From CAWBAT01 sp963810905 (GTDB taxonomy: Bacteria > Acidobacteriota > Terriglobia > Versatilivoradales > Versatilivoraceae), in contig CAWEPG010000015.1 in the NCBI GenBank assembly GCA_963810905.1, positions 310,001 to 374,000 on the forward strand: a DNA stretch of 64,000 nucleotides, read 5' to 3'. The position numbers and the translations under genes were made by a program. The notes under the pieces are model-generated. The model saw only the letters and a list, made by a program, of their open reading frames with translations, was not told the DNA's origin and searched no databases. Shown here in pieces: positions 55,162 through 63,837 of this stretch; the stretch's first letter is position 1; each line of letters begins with the position of its first letter.

Positions 55162-55518
55162 CTAGGGCTTCTTTGCTGCAAAACTCTTGATTCCGTCCGC
55201 TTCATTTTCATAAACATCAAAGACTGTCAAGAGCTTGGTGACCAAAAGGATATCGCGCGTTCGCTGGCTCAAATTGGCCAGTTTTAACTGTCCTCCCTGA
55301 CCCCGTATAGTCGTGAAACTTCCCACCAACGCACCAACACCGGTACTATCCATGTAGCTGACTTTCTCAAGGCTCACCAGAATATTTTTGTGGCCGCCTT
55401 GCAACGCTTCCTTGATCTTCTCCCTCATGGCACCTACTTCATCTCCGATGACGATTTTACCATCGGGAGTCAGCACGCAGACGTCACCCACCACCTTGCT
55501 TTCAATTTGAAGTGGCAT
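55162..55518 (-). CDS. STAS-domain anti-sigma factor antagonist
   Basis: A 118-residue SpoIIAA/RsbV-like protein. VLTPDGKIVIGDEVGAMRE, NILVSLEKVSYMDSTGVGA and LKLANLSQRTRDILLVTKL are family segments. The Ser in YMDSTGVG near residue 57 is the expected phosphorylation site for a partner kinase. In partner switching, the unphosphorylated form binds the anti-sigma kinase. No such kinase or sigma factor lies within the window. GGAGAG precedes the ATG, and the terminator at 55102-55130 ends the transcript, so it is a single-gene unit. Confidence 0.88.
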   Translation of the reverse strand: MPLQIESKVVGDVCVLTPDGKIVIGDEVGAMREKIKEALQGGHKNILVSLEKVSYMDSTGVGALVGSFTTIRGQGGQLKLANLSQRTRDILLVTKLLTVFDVYENEADGIKSFAAKKP

Positions 55519-55882
55519 AGGCTCTCCTCCATTTCTCTAAAGTGTCCGGAAACTCATTATTATGCCTTCTCAGTCAAACGCCGAGAATATAATCCATTCT
55601 GAGTGATAAGGCAAAAGGAATAGCATGAGCCTCATCCCATTTGGATTCGACTCGCCGGCTTTTGTCGTCCGCCAAACAGGGAAATTCGCTAAAATCTCCA
55701 GGCTGTTCGAATATTTGAGGAAAGCCTGATTCCTCCCAAAAGGTTACCAAAATGCGTTCCCGTCGATAGCCTCATCCTGAAAAAATTTGCGAAAGTAGAT
55801 CCTAACATGACAATTTGAGAAACCCTTCAGCAATTTTACGAGGCAAATCGGATTCGAACCCAAGTTCAATAAATGTTCAGGC
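55519..55882. other. Gap upstream of STAS gene
   Basis: About 364 bases with no recognised gene. GAGGCAAATCGGATTCGAAC at 55841-55860 resembles the T-arm and 3' end of a tRNA on the minus strand, but the stem is imperfect and no 5' half is present. The STAS promoter should be near 55520-55600. Confidence 0.35.
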
Positions 55883-56474
55883 TTATTTCTTGAAGACCAT
55901 TTTCTGGATCAACATTTGGAATCGCTGTTTTTCTGGTGCTCCTATAGGGCAATCGCACATCGTGGCAACTGACTGACCACCAGACTCGGTGATTTTCTCC
56001 GTTCTGTAGATATCTTTCGTTTCAGTGTCACCGGGTTTGATATATCCAAATTCACCAAAACCAGATTTCATATATTTTTCGACGACATAGCCATCTTTTA
56101 GCTTGATATCCAGATGAATTTGCCGGTCCCAGTAATCCTCAGAGTTCAATGCCCAGTTGAAATACCTGAGTTCGATTTCAACATCGAGTTCCTCTTTATA
56201 ATGCTTGAATTTGTCTTTGATGTTGATTTTTTCGGTTTGCTTTTCATCTAAGGCTTTATAGACACTGACCATGAAATCACCGGGGGGCGGCTTGGGTACC
56301 TCTGCTTCTTTCTGCTCTCCCTTGTCCTCAGGGGGAGGCTCGCCCTTCCCTTTCTGTTTTTCTTTAGCCTTGCCCGGCGAGATCCGAGTTGCACAAAAAA
56401 CCATGCCACAAAAAACAATAACACTGATGGAAACACATCCTTAACCAGAAGAAGCGCGAAGAGTGGTTCATCAT
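55883..56474 (-). CDS. Secreted hypothetical protein (N-terminal frameshift)
   Basis: A clear ribosome site GGAGGAAACGATC stands before ATG 56474. The first frame gives MMNHSSRFFWL. One base later a hydrophobic stretch VSISVIVFCGMVFCATR continues in the main frame, so a signal peptide interrupted by an extra base near 56430-56440 is likely. The rest (KAKEKQKGKGEPPPEDKGE, ELDVEIELRYFNWALNSED, YWDRQIHLDIKLKDGYVV, CDCPIGAPEKQRFQMLI) is a Lys/Pro-rich linker followed by a beta-rich domain. No family recognised. It is probably periplasmic or a lipoprotein. Confidence 0.58.
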
Positions 56475-56711
56475 GATCGTTTCCTCCAAGCTGACGTGGA
56501 GCTAAAGTTCACGGTAGTCCCCTCATTTAACCATAGTAGTTCTCTGGGGTCATTATATTCCTCCCCCCCCTTGGTGCAATACCTTATTTGCTGGCCTAGC
56601 GTGAGGATTCAGACATCTAAGCAGTAAATATAGTGCTCTCCTCAGGCAGGTTTCCCATCAGCTAGAGGGAGATAGGGGACAGTTTGCGGGCCTTCTGGCA
56701 AAACGGCCATC

Positions 56712-57944
56712 CTAAAAGGCTTCTTCTTCTGACCGGAGGCGTCTGCGCGTCATTGAAAGTTCTCGAACTAGCTGCCCAATGTCCTTGCAGGGAATGATCT
56801 GTGCAGCGCGGACTTCGTCGTCGGGTAGCGTAGAAAACAAATAGATATCCGCTTTCATCAAAATCCTCGCCAGAATTTGGACTTCCCATTGATCCAGGAT
56901 CGGATCCTTGGCCTGATGAATGATTTGCATCAATTCTTCAGGGGTTCTTCCTTTGCGCAGAAGCTCTCTGAAATTCCCGTGGTCGGGAATACCATCCGAA
57001 CACTCTGAAGCCATGAGAATTGTTCCGCCCTGTTTGACAATTTGTTCGGCAGCAGACATTCCTTTGACCGCCTGATACAAATTCATGTCCAGTGGGAAAC
57101 CTGAATTCGTGGTCACCACCAGATCGTAAGGATTGTTAACCGGACGCATAACCGACTTGCGAGCAAATGCACAACCCGCCGCGTGGGCCTTTTGCCAATG
57201 GCCTGCAAAGACACCAGTGAGTTGACGTTTTCGGTTCAGCGTCACATTCACAATGAAGTCCGGATTAACCATGGCAGCAATTTCGGACATCTCTTCGTAG
57301 ATGGGGTTGCCTTCCGTGATTCCCCAAGTGGCACGAGGATTACCGATCATGGGGGCGGAATGATTCCTCAGTATACTTTCGAACGCACCCACACCAAGCA
57401 AAACGGCTTTAGGCCCCCCCGAAAAACCAGCAAAAAAGTGAGGTTCGATGAAGCCGGTCAAAATTTTTACTTTGCCTGCATGAAGTCTTTGTTGACCCAG
57501 ACTTCATTGCCGAAGCGACTCACCCCCAGGCGAACCATGCTCTCCTTCTCTCTGGGACGATGCTGTACGATCCGGTAGGTATTAACGATCTTTTTTCCAA
57601 GCATTGACTCCAGTTCCTCGGGAGTGTTCGTCCGATGTGTTCCAACGGCATTGATCAAGGTAATGTTGATCCATGGGAACCATGTTGAGTTCAGATAGAA
57701 TGATCGGGAGAACACGATCACTTGGCATTGGGCGTGTCCGGTCCGGGAAAATAATGGCAACGGAGTCATCTGGTCGAACAAGGTCTTTGAGAGGCCCCGC
57801 CCCGATCGGGTGACGAAGCGCTTCTCGCAGCGCGTGCGCTTCGTCGGGCAATCCTTCTACAAATTCCGGTTCAATGACGTCAACTCCGGTGTCCGGGAAA
57901 TCCACATCCAAACCGGATTTCCCATAAGAAAGGTGAATTTTCAT
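56712..57944 (-). CDS. LarA-type nickel-pincer racemase/epimerase (two frameshifts)
   Basis: Lactate racemase-like DUF2088 protein. ATG 57944 has GGAGA upstream. Frame one gives KIHLSYGKSGLDVDFPDTG and VAIIFPDRTRPMPSDRVLP. Frame two gives INAVGTHRTNTPEELESML, with the active-site His of GTHR. Frame three gives TGFIEPHFFAGFSGGPKAV, in which His and the pincer-bearing Lys align with LarA, then ILRNHSAPM, where LarA has the nickel-binding His. The breaks lie at T57674 (one extra base) and at TTT near 57472 (one missing). The total is about 410 residues, normal for LarA. No larB, larC or larE cofactor genes are in the window, and the true substrate could be another 2-hydroxy acid. Confidence 0.82.
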
Positions 57945-58184
57945 AGTTTCTCCAAGAATGGCTTTGATGATCCAGACCCGAACAGCCTGCACGCGCAGAA
58001 CCATATTGGTAAAAACTCATGCTTCAGGTCTCAAGTCATTATTTGTATTAGAGAAGATGGGCCTGTCGGACTCACATTCTGAACGTCGAAATCCGCTGGC
58101 ATGAGAAGACGGAAAAACCTCTCTCTGCCGGTCTCTAGACTATTATACTTGGGTAGAAGTTAGAAAAACTGTATATTTCCTGTT

Positions 58185-58457
58185 ATGGATGAACGAGATT
58201 TCTATACCGAGAAAGACGAGCTTAAACCGGCCAGCTTAAATTGCCCCTCCTGTCGCCAGGCTGCCCAATACGATGTGCGCTGGATACGCCGTACGAAGAA
58301 GCCCTCCCTTCCTCCCCGAGTCAGTGATGAAGACCGCCTTCGCTTTGCAAAGGCTCGTTCTTATTTGGTTCGCGTCGACGATGCGGTTCAATGTAAGAAT
58401 CCGCGCTGCCGAAAGCGATTTGAAATTACATCGCTTCAGACTGTCGCCTTCCTGTAA
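58185..58457 (+). CDS. Small zinc-ribbon hypothetical protein
   Basis: A 90-residue protein beginning MDERDFYTEKDELKPASLN. Two cysteine pairs (CPSC near residue 20 and CKNPRC near 70) bracket a basic middle (VRWIRRTKKPSLPPR) and suggest a zinc ribbon. DEDRLRFAKARSYLVRVDD separates the pairs. A conserved, function-unknown type. It lies between the divergent LarA gene and thiD. Confidence 0.65.
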   Translation: MDERDFYTEKDELKPASLNCPSCRQAAQYDVRWIRRTKKPSLPPRVSDEDRLRFAKARSYLVRVDDAVQCKNPRCRKRFEITSLQTVAFL

Positions 58458-58585
58458 CTCCTATATTTGACTCTCGTGGGATGACCATTTCAGCTCAGCG
58501 CGGAGATTGCGAGATGACCGCTCAAGGGAGACGAGACTTCAAGCAAACACTCCCCTAGTGACTTCATAGATTGGGATTCTTCTGA

Positions 58586-59423
58586 ATGCAAATTGCGAAA
58601 GCCCTTACTATCGCAGGCTCAGATTCAAGTGGCGGGGCTGGGGTTCAAGCCGATCTGAAAACCTTCGCGGCCCATGGTGTTTATGGCTGTTCGGTAATCA
58701 CCGCAGTCACGGCCCAAAATACCATGGGGGTTTGCGAAATTTACCCTCTTCCCCCGGGCATCGTTAAGCAACAACTGGAAGCAGTGCTCTCTGATATTCA
58801 TCCGGATGTGATCAAAATCGGGATGTTGGCGAATTCCTCAATTATTCATTCCATCGCCAATACCTTGAGACAATTTCCCAGAAAGCCCTTAGTCCTTGAC
58901 CCTGTCATGGCAGCTAAAAGTGGTGATCTGCTTTTGGAAAAAGAAGCGGTCCACTCATTGCGAGAAGAATTGTTTCCCCTCACGGACATCTTAACTCCTA
59001 ACATTCCTGAAGCAGAATATTTGATCGGGAGCCCGATTCAGGATGAAGGAGATATGCGAGAAGCCGCCAGAAAAATTTTGGGAATGGGCGTTGCCTCCGT
59101 CCTAATCAAAGGAGGCCATGCGCATTCAACAACCGTCCGCACAAGAGAAGGGGCGTCGCATCGTAATCGATCTATTCTATGATGGCAAAGAAATGCGGGA
59201 AATCACGGGGCCACGAATCGATACCCCACATACCCACGGCACGGGATGCACGCTCTCTTCTGCGATCGCGGCGGGGCTGGCCAAAGGGCTGACGCCTCTG
59301 GAAGCCATCCAGAACGCCCGCGAGTACCTGACAGCAGCGTTACAAAACGCCTATGCCGTTGGTAAAGGGAAAAGTCCTCCACACCACTTTTACTCATGGT
59401 GGGGTAAAGAGGAACCAAGATAA
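58586..59423 (+). CDS. thiD: Hydroxymethylpyrimidine/phosphomethylpyrimidine kinase (one frameshift)
   Basis: ThiD phosphorylates HMP and HMP-P for thiamine synthesis. The first frame has KALTIAGSDSSGGAGVQAD near residues 5-23, TFAAHGVYG, ITAVTAQNTMGV, IKIGMLANSSII, LVLDPVMAAKSGDLL, LTPNIPEAEYL and VLIKGGHAHS. The C-terminal segment with the catalytic region (THGTGCTLSSAIAAGLAKG) is in the next frame to 59423. One G fewer in the run 59150-59153 gives REGRRIVIDLFYDG and joins the halves into about 279 residues. No TPP riboswitch was recognised upstream. Confidence 0.89.
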
Positions 59424-59552
59424 AACAGTAAATTTCGCCTCCCTCTGGAAGAATGCAGCGCAATGTCTTGATGTTCCCTGGCCTTTTGCGCTGACGGGAA
59501 AGAAGCCGAAAACCTTAGAAGGCGCGGCTCCATGGAAATCGCATTCTCGGGT

Positions 59553-61220
59553 CTAGAGCGGCAACACCTCATACATTAGATAAACCGGCTGTCCGTCCCT
59601 TTGGTAAAAAGTCTCGATCAATTGAGCTCTGCGTTGGCATTTTTGCAACGCTTGGCTGAAGGTATCAAGTAGGGGGAATATTTCATACTTCTTCGCATGA
59701 AAAACAAAGAGCCTGTCTGACCGTTCGAGCAGGTGACACATCCTATTCATTTTTTCTTCTTCATTTCGGGAATCTTTGATGGATACATAGGATTCCTCCT
59801 TCTTGATCTTTCCGTTCGTCAACACCAACAACTGGTTGCTGAATCCCCAGTCCATAAGGGCATAATATTGGTCAGGATGATCTTGCGCATATTCCGCCAG
59901 GCGGTAGATGGCATCGGACCATATACCTACCCCGCCGGTTCGCCTCAGTGACTGCAAATATCGAACATCAGCGTAAAGCTGGGAAAAGATGAATAGAAGC
60001 CCTAGTATAATCCCCGTCAGCCGATAACTAGGAAACCACCGCCGGAGCGGGACCTTATCCAAGCCTTCGCATTGGCACAGGGCGGATGCAATGAGAAGAT
60101 GCGAAAAGGGGTATAGGCTCACGAAATGCTGAATGCCGGTGGCTCCGGGAGTCAGGAAAATCATTGCAATCATTGAAGCAAAAAGGAAAAGGTAAAACAG
60201 GACGCTGGAGCTGAATTGAAGCCGGCTTTTTTTTAAGAGGACGGCAAACACAAGTATAGAGAGGATCAGTGCAGCCACCTGGAAAGTACCGTTGTGGGCG
60301 ATGGTTTCTCCCACAGCGGCCAGAGTACTACGAAGACCGGCTCCGTTTTCGCGCCTAAGAAGCGGAGCGAGATTCTGCAAAAGCTCATTGTTGAAAAAAT
60401 TGTATACCGCTGTTCCGTTCAGCGTACCGATGAGGACATTCCAGCGCAGCATGAAGTCTTGAAGCCGTGAAAGGTGGAATAGGTTCGGATTAGTTAACGA
60501 ATCTCCCTGAGTTTTGATGGTGAAAAAAATGAATGGGAAACAGCCAGCTAGAAAACCGAGAAGGGCCAATCCGCAACTCTTTATCGTCAATCTCTCTTTG
60601 AAGGAGGACCAAAAGCACAGGGGCAATGCTGCAGCCAACGCGGCGACATACCAGACGAAAATGACTTTGTCAAAAACACCAACCCCCATGAGAAAACAAG
60701 CCACGCCAAGCCAAAGCGCCTCCCCTTGATTCAACCAGCGGAAAACGAAGTAAAGAGAAGAGACCTTCAAAGCCATCATCAGTGCAATGGGCCCCCAATC
60801 CGTTTTTTGCATGAATATGAAAGTGGGATCGGAGGCCAGAAGCACCACGCCCACGAGAGCAGTGCACGTGCCAAGCGTTTGACGAACCAACGCATAGGTG
60901 AAGATCAACGTAACCAGACCTAGCAGGATGACGGGAAGTCGCACAGCTGCGACTCCAGGTCCGCACAATTTGAAAATGGGGTAATACAAGTAAGCTTTTA
61001 CAGCCCCCAAATACGGCATCAGCATCACTGGCAAACGGTATCCCGCCACTGTCGTCTCCCACGTGACGAAGGACCCATCAAGGTTCCCCAATGCTGCATT
61101 GGCAAAGAGAACTTCGTCATATTGGAGCCCCGGAAGATCCAGATTAGAGAGGGAAAAAAACAGATAAACGGCAATGGGGATCAGAAGGAAGGCAGGCGTA
61201 GCTCGAATTGGCAGTGTCAT
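59553..61220 (-). CDS. Membrane glycosyltransferase, GT39/ArnT-like (GT-C fold)
   Basis: A 555-residue polytopic protein with about ten to twelve hydrophobic helices. The first periplasmic loop has GLQYDEVLFANAALG near residues 33-47, where GT-C enzymes carry the catalytic acidic pair, and RLPVMLMPYLGAVKAYLYY, typical of the PMT_2 superfamily. The C-terminal domain after the last helix (about 450-555) is soluble. These enzymes transfer sugars from polyprenyl-phosphate donors to lipid A or protein. The acceptor is unknown, though the GT4 and GT2 genes at 13-15 kb may be related. It is followed by adk on the same strand, but 134 bases apart. Confidence 0.82.
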   Translation of the reverse strand: MTLPIRATPAFLLIPIAVYLFFSLSNLDLPGLQYDEVLFANAALGNLDGSFVTWETTVAGYRLPVMLMPYLGAVKAYLYYPIFKLCGPGVAAVRLPVILLGLVTLIFTYALVRQTLGTCTALVGVVLLASDPTFIFMQKTDWGPIALMMALKVSSLYFVFRWLNQGEALWLGVACFLMGVGVFDKVIFVWYVAALAAALPLCFWSSFKERLTIKSCGLALLGFLAGCFPFIFFTIKTQGDSLTNPNLFHLSRLQDFMLRWNVLIGTLNGTAVYNFFNNELLQNLAPLLRRENGAGLRSTLAAVGETIAHNGTFQVAALILSILVFAVLLKKSRLQFSSSVLFYLFLFASMIAMIFLTPGATGIQHFVSLYPFSHLLIASALCQCEGLDKVPLRRWFPSYRLTGIILGLLFIFSQLYADVRYLQSLRRTGGVGIWSDAIYRLAEYAQDHPDQYYALMDWGFSNQLLVLTNGKIKKEESYVSIKDSRNEEEKMNRMCHLLERSDRLFVFHAKKYEIFPLLDTFSQALQKCQRRAQLIETFYQRDGQPVYLMYEVLPL

Positions 61221-61354
61221 GATTTGATCCGGATCAAGAACCAGGCCAAATGATCAGCCGCTTTTAAGCCATCGGTAGTTTTTATCCGGAATGGAGGTAT
61301 TTCGAATTGAGCCAGGATAATTTTCAAGGCTCGGAGACAAACATAGAAAATTCA

Positions 61355-61984
61355 TCACGGAGCCGTATTCCCGTTTGCCGCTTTGCCTAGCTTGCTGAGG
61401 AGTTGATCGAGAACTGTTCCGATCGTGCCGCCGGCATCAACAGCTATGAGAAGACCCAGCTTTCGGTATCTCGCGGCAATCGGTTTGATATCCTTCATAT
61501 ACTCCCGGTAACGCTTGCGCACAATCGTCGGCTCGTCATCTTCCCGCTTGTGCACCGCCAGTCCCGCGGGAGGAGGATTGTTCGGAATATGGTAGGAATG
61601 CCCGAAGTCATCAATCACTCGCCCGGCCACTCTGACGACACATTCTTGTTCATCCACTTCGAAAAGAAGCACCGCATTAAAGAGGAGGATCCTTTCCAGG
61701 GCTACGGCTTGTCCAAGGGTCCGGGGGTATCCATCTAACACAAATCCCTTGCCTGGATTGTTGGCCACAAACGATTCAAAGATTTGTTCGACGAGATCGT
61801 CCGGCACCAATTTCCCTTCCCGAACGTAGGCGGCTGTTTTCTTCCCTAACTCGGTATCTCTGTCAACTTCCGAACGCAATGTCTCGCCCAGTGAAAAATG
61901 CCTCAACCCAAAAATCGCTGCTAGGAGTTTTGCTTGGGTGCCTTTTCCACACCCCGGTGGTCCAAGAACGGCAAGGTTCATCAT
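61355..61984 (-). CDS. adk: Adenylate kinase
   Basis: Adk balances adenine nucleotides (2 ADP to ATP and AMP). The protein is 209 residues from ATG 61984; ATG 61981 is adjacent and a TTG upstream is unlikely. The P-loop GPPGCGKGTQAK is near residues 8-19, then LGETLRSEV, VPDDLVEQIF, GFVLDGYPRTLGQAVALE and the LID region RVIDDFGHSYHIPNNPP without zinc cysteines, followed by VRKRYREY. All key Arg residues are visible. GGATGG precedes the start. It is not in the usual ribosomal-protein cluster position with secY, which is common but not universal. Confidence 0.93.
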   Translation of the reverse strand: MMNLAVLGPPGCGKGTQAKLLAAIFGLRHFSLGETLRSEVDRDTELGKKTAAYVREGKLVPDDLVEQIFESFVANNPGKGFVLDGYPRTLGQAVALERILLFNAVLLFEVDEQECVVRVAGRVIDDFGHSYHIPNNPPPAGLAVHKREDDEPTIVRKRYREYMKDIKPIAARYRKLGLLIAVDAGGTIGTVLDQLLSKLGKAANGNTAP

Positions 61985-62242
61985 GGTCAACCATCCTGCT
62001 ATGAGAGAGTTAGAATTGCCTTCTTCAAAAGAACGCTATTGAACTGAATTAAGCTGGCTTAGGCAAACGGTTGGTTGCCTTGTCCGAATGCACTCTTGAC
62101 GAGCACTTTCTTGATACCCCCTACAACCTAAAGACGATCTGAATTGCTTCAAATCTCTGATTCAGCTCCCGCTCACGCGGAAATTAAGCAACTTAAGGCT
62201 GGTTGGGAAAAAACCGGGGCGGGATAAACTACAAGAAAGATT

Positions 62243-62318
62243 TGGAGGCGAGGAGGGGATTCGAACCCCTGAATAAAGGTTTTGCAGACCTCTCCCTTAG
62301 CCACTTGGGTACCTCGCC
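62243..62318 (-). tRNA. tRNA-Cys (anticodon GCA), CCA encoded
   Basis: On the minus strand the acceptor GGCGAGG (62312-62318) pairs with CCTCGCC (62247-62253). The D arm has AAGTGG and the anticodon loop CTGCAAA with anticodon GCA. The anticodon stem is GAGGT/ACCTT. The T arm is GGGGTTCGAATCCCC. The discriminator base is U, the Cys identity nucleotide, and CCA is encoded (62243-62245). Confidence 0.92.
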
Positions 62319-62443
62319 GCAATGGAACACTTTATCATTGCATTCGTTATACAGCCGTTTTGAGTTATACACTGTGCATAGTAATTTCGTCAAGAAAGGG
62401 ATTAGAGAACTATCAGGAGCTGGGGACGTACTTTATCGTCAGG

Positions 62444-62505
62444 GCCTATCGTCTCCTGCTTCAGCCGCCGCGCTTTTCGTCGGAGGCTCCAGCGGCTGGT
62501 TAGGC
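62444..62505 (-). other. attC-like site B (end of DUF1353 cassette)
   Basis: On the minus strand: GCCTAAC at one end, GATAGGC at the other (one mismatch to GTTAGGC), 62 bases apart. CAGCCGC/GCGGCTG are complementary inside, and TGGAGCC follows the left box at the same offset (one base different) as in site A. It lies 29 bases after the DUF1353 stop. The GAT for GTT at the crossover triplet makes this the weakest of the three. Confidence 0.5.
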
Positions 62506-62533
62506 GTCATTTTCAATCAAACAGATTCAAGAT

Positions 62534-63134
62534 TCATGGGACTACTGTTGTATTCCCGTATGCACAATACGTTGGGTTCTGCTCAAACGGCGGATCTTTA
62601 ACGCCCTGCTTGACTAGCATTTTTCTGTAGGTGGGCCACTTAGTGTTGGGGTCAACTGGACGAAGATAGTTTTCTGGAACAATCCTTGGGAGCCCGGCTT
62701 TCCGTTCCAATGCATTCGCTTTCCACGGCCCCGTGCCTCTCTTATCGACACCCTGGTAGACCAGAAATTCGTCAAAACTACTGACGTTACTCTCCTTCAT
62801 GGCAATGACCAAAAGCCTATCAGACTGAGCCCTCGTGCAACCTTGGGACCAATATAGATAGTCATGAACTACGGCTGCACGACTATACTCTCCGTGGGGG
62901 CTGAATCCCACCGACCAGAGGGCTTGTGGGATTGAGGCGAAGTCGGTGACAAAACCTTTGGGGACAACGATTCGTTCATTTGTACTTCCGATCACGTAGG
63001 TCATCTCCTCGACCGTTATCCAGAACTTGTTGTCGCCAAAGGCACGCACCGTCGGTGATGGGGGAGGCTTGTTGACTCCAAGACACGGTTGCGGTACATA
63101 GGAGCACAATTACGAGCTGCACTTGCTTGTTCAT
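62534..63134 (-). CDS. DUF1353-like secreted protein (N-terminal frameshift), cassette gene
   Basis: AGGAGG stands eight bases before ATG 63134, which gives MNKQVQLVIVLLCTATVSWS followed by QQASP, a clear signal peptide. At the run of five G at 63060-63064 the frame changes and continues as SPTVRAFGDNKFWITVEEM, VIGSTNERIVVPKGFVTDF, ASIPQALWSVGFSPHGEY and AAVVHDYLYWSQ, the DUF1353 signature with its HDYLY motif, ending at 62534. The joined product is about 199 residues. DUF1353 proteins are common in phages and mobile cassettes; their function is unknown. It is flanked by attC-like sites on both sides. Confidence 0.72.
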
Positions 63135-63237
63135 TATTTGGTCCTCCTTCATCGACGGCTACGAGGAAGTAGCGCTGATTCGACCAACCACCTGGAAATG
63201 CGAGAAATACCCCCCCCAACAGAATGGGCTTCATGAT

Positions 63238-63296
63238 GCCTAACGCCTTGCTTATCAACGGCGACCGAAGGCAGTCGGCTCCATCGCGGGTTAGGC
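63238..63296 (-). other. attC-like site A (between GNAT and DUF1353 cassettes)
   Basis: 59 bases bounded by perfect inverted boxes GCCTAAC and GTTAGGC. The TAA stop of the GNAT gene lies inside the first box, as in true cassettes. Internal CCGA/TCGG pairing gives a small hairpin; the L boxes are weakly complementary. TGGAGCC follows the left box, as in site B. Confidence 0.65.
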
Positions 63297-63761
63297 CGCA
63301 AGTATCCGTAGCATTATTGTGCCATGCAAGCCGGCTAACTGCGCGTCTTCGAGCCTCGACCAGCCCAACCGGGCATAGAAAGACTGCTTGTCAAACGTGA
63401 ACAAGTACAAGCTCGATACGCCCAACGCCGACGCCTCCTGGGTCGCACGCCGGGACAAGGCTGATCCGATGCCTTTGCCGCGATGAGCCGGTGCGACGAG
63501 CACGGTTGCCAACCACGGTGTCAAGTGACAGTGAGAGTCGATGTCACACTCGACCAAGCAAGCCATGCCAACCACCGTCGAGTCGATGAGAGCCACGAAC
63601 CCCGTTGGGATTGAACCGCGTCGAGCTCGCCGTTCGAAGCCCGCGATGCGGTCAGCCACACTCAAGTGCGGTGTGACCGTGTGCCATGTTTCATGATGCC
63701 AGGTCGCGAGTGACAGAATTGAATCCACATGCTCGTCGAGATAGGCGATCTGAAGCGACAT
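63291..63761 (-). CDS. GNAT-family N-acetyltransferase, cassette gene
   Basis: About 156 residues from ATG 63761 (TAGGA upstream); ATG 63779 falls inside the neighbouring attC-like site. The acetyl-CoA-binding motif A reads LATVLVAPAHRGKGIGSAL with the R/Q-x-x-G-x-G/A signature near residues 91-109, and LYLFTFDKQSFYARLGW is motif B. The protein is similar to small acetyltransferases carried in integron cassettes, some of which act on antibiotics, but no drug specificity can be claimed. The gene is richer in GC than most of the window. Confidence 0.86.
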   Translation of the reverse strand: MSLQIAYLDEHVDSILSLATWHHETWHTVTPHLSVADRIAGFERRARRGSIPTGFVALIDSTVVGMACLVECDIDSHCHLTPWLATVLVAPAHRGKGIGSALSRRATQEASALGVSSLYLFTFDKQSFYARLGWSRLEDAQLAGLHGTIMLRILAA

Positions 63762-63775
63762 AGTCGATCCTAGCG

Positions 63776-63837
63776 GCATAACAGCTCAGGGTTCAGCCGC
63801 GGGCGCTTTCGCCAGTCGGCTGGAACGCGTTTTAGGC
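63776..63837 (-). other. attC-like site C (upstream of GNAT cassette)
   Basis: On the minus strand GCCTAAAAC ... GTTATGC. The inner boxes are TTCCAGCCG and CGGCTGAA, complementary except for one extrahelical C, the diagnostic feature of attC sites. The central hairpin is TGGCGAAAGCGCC. Length 62. The left R box has two extra A. The internal pairing is the strongest evidence in the array. Confidence 0.65.

Noticed and set aside
55841..55868. tRNA-like T arm and 3' end on the minus strand (GGATTCGAACCC)
   Set aside because: The T stem has a mismatch, and no matching 5' acceptor, D arm or anticodon arm is present; the upstream side is inside a protein gene. At most a chance match or a worn attachment-site remnant.
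58458..58585. Possible TPP riboswitch upstream of thiD
   Set aside because: The conserved CUGAGA and related elements could not be found.
62203..62601. 132-codon plus-strand frame
   Set aside because: It runs through the tRNA-Cys gene and attC-like site B, so it is a chance frame.
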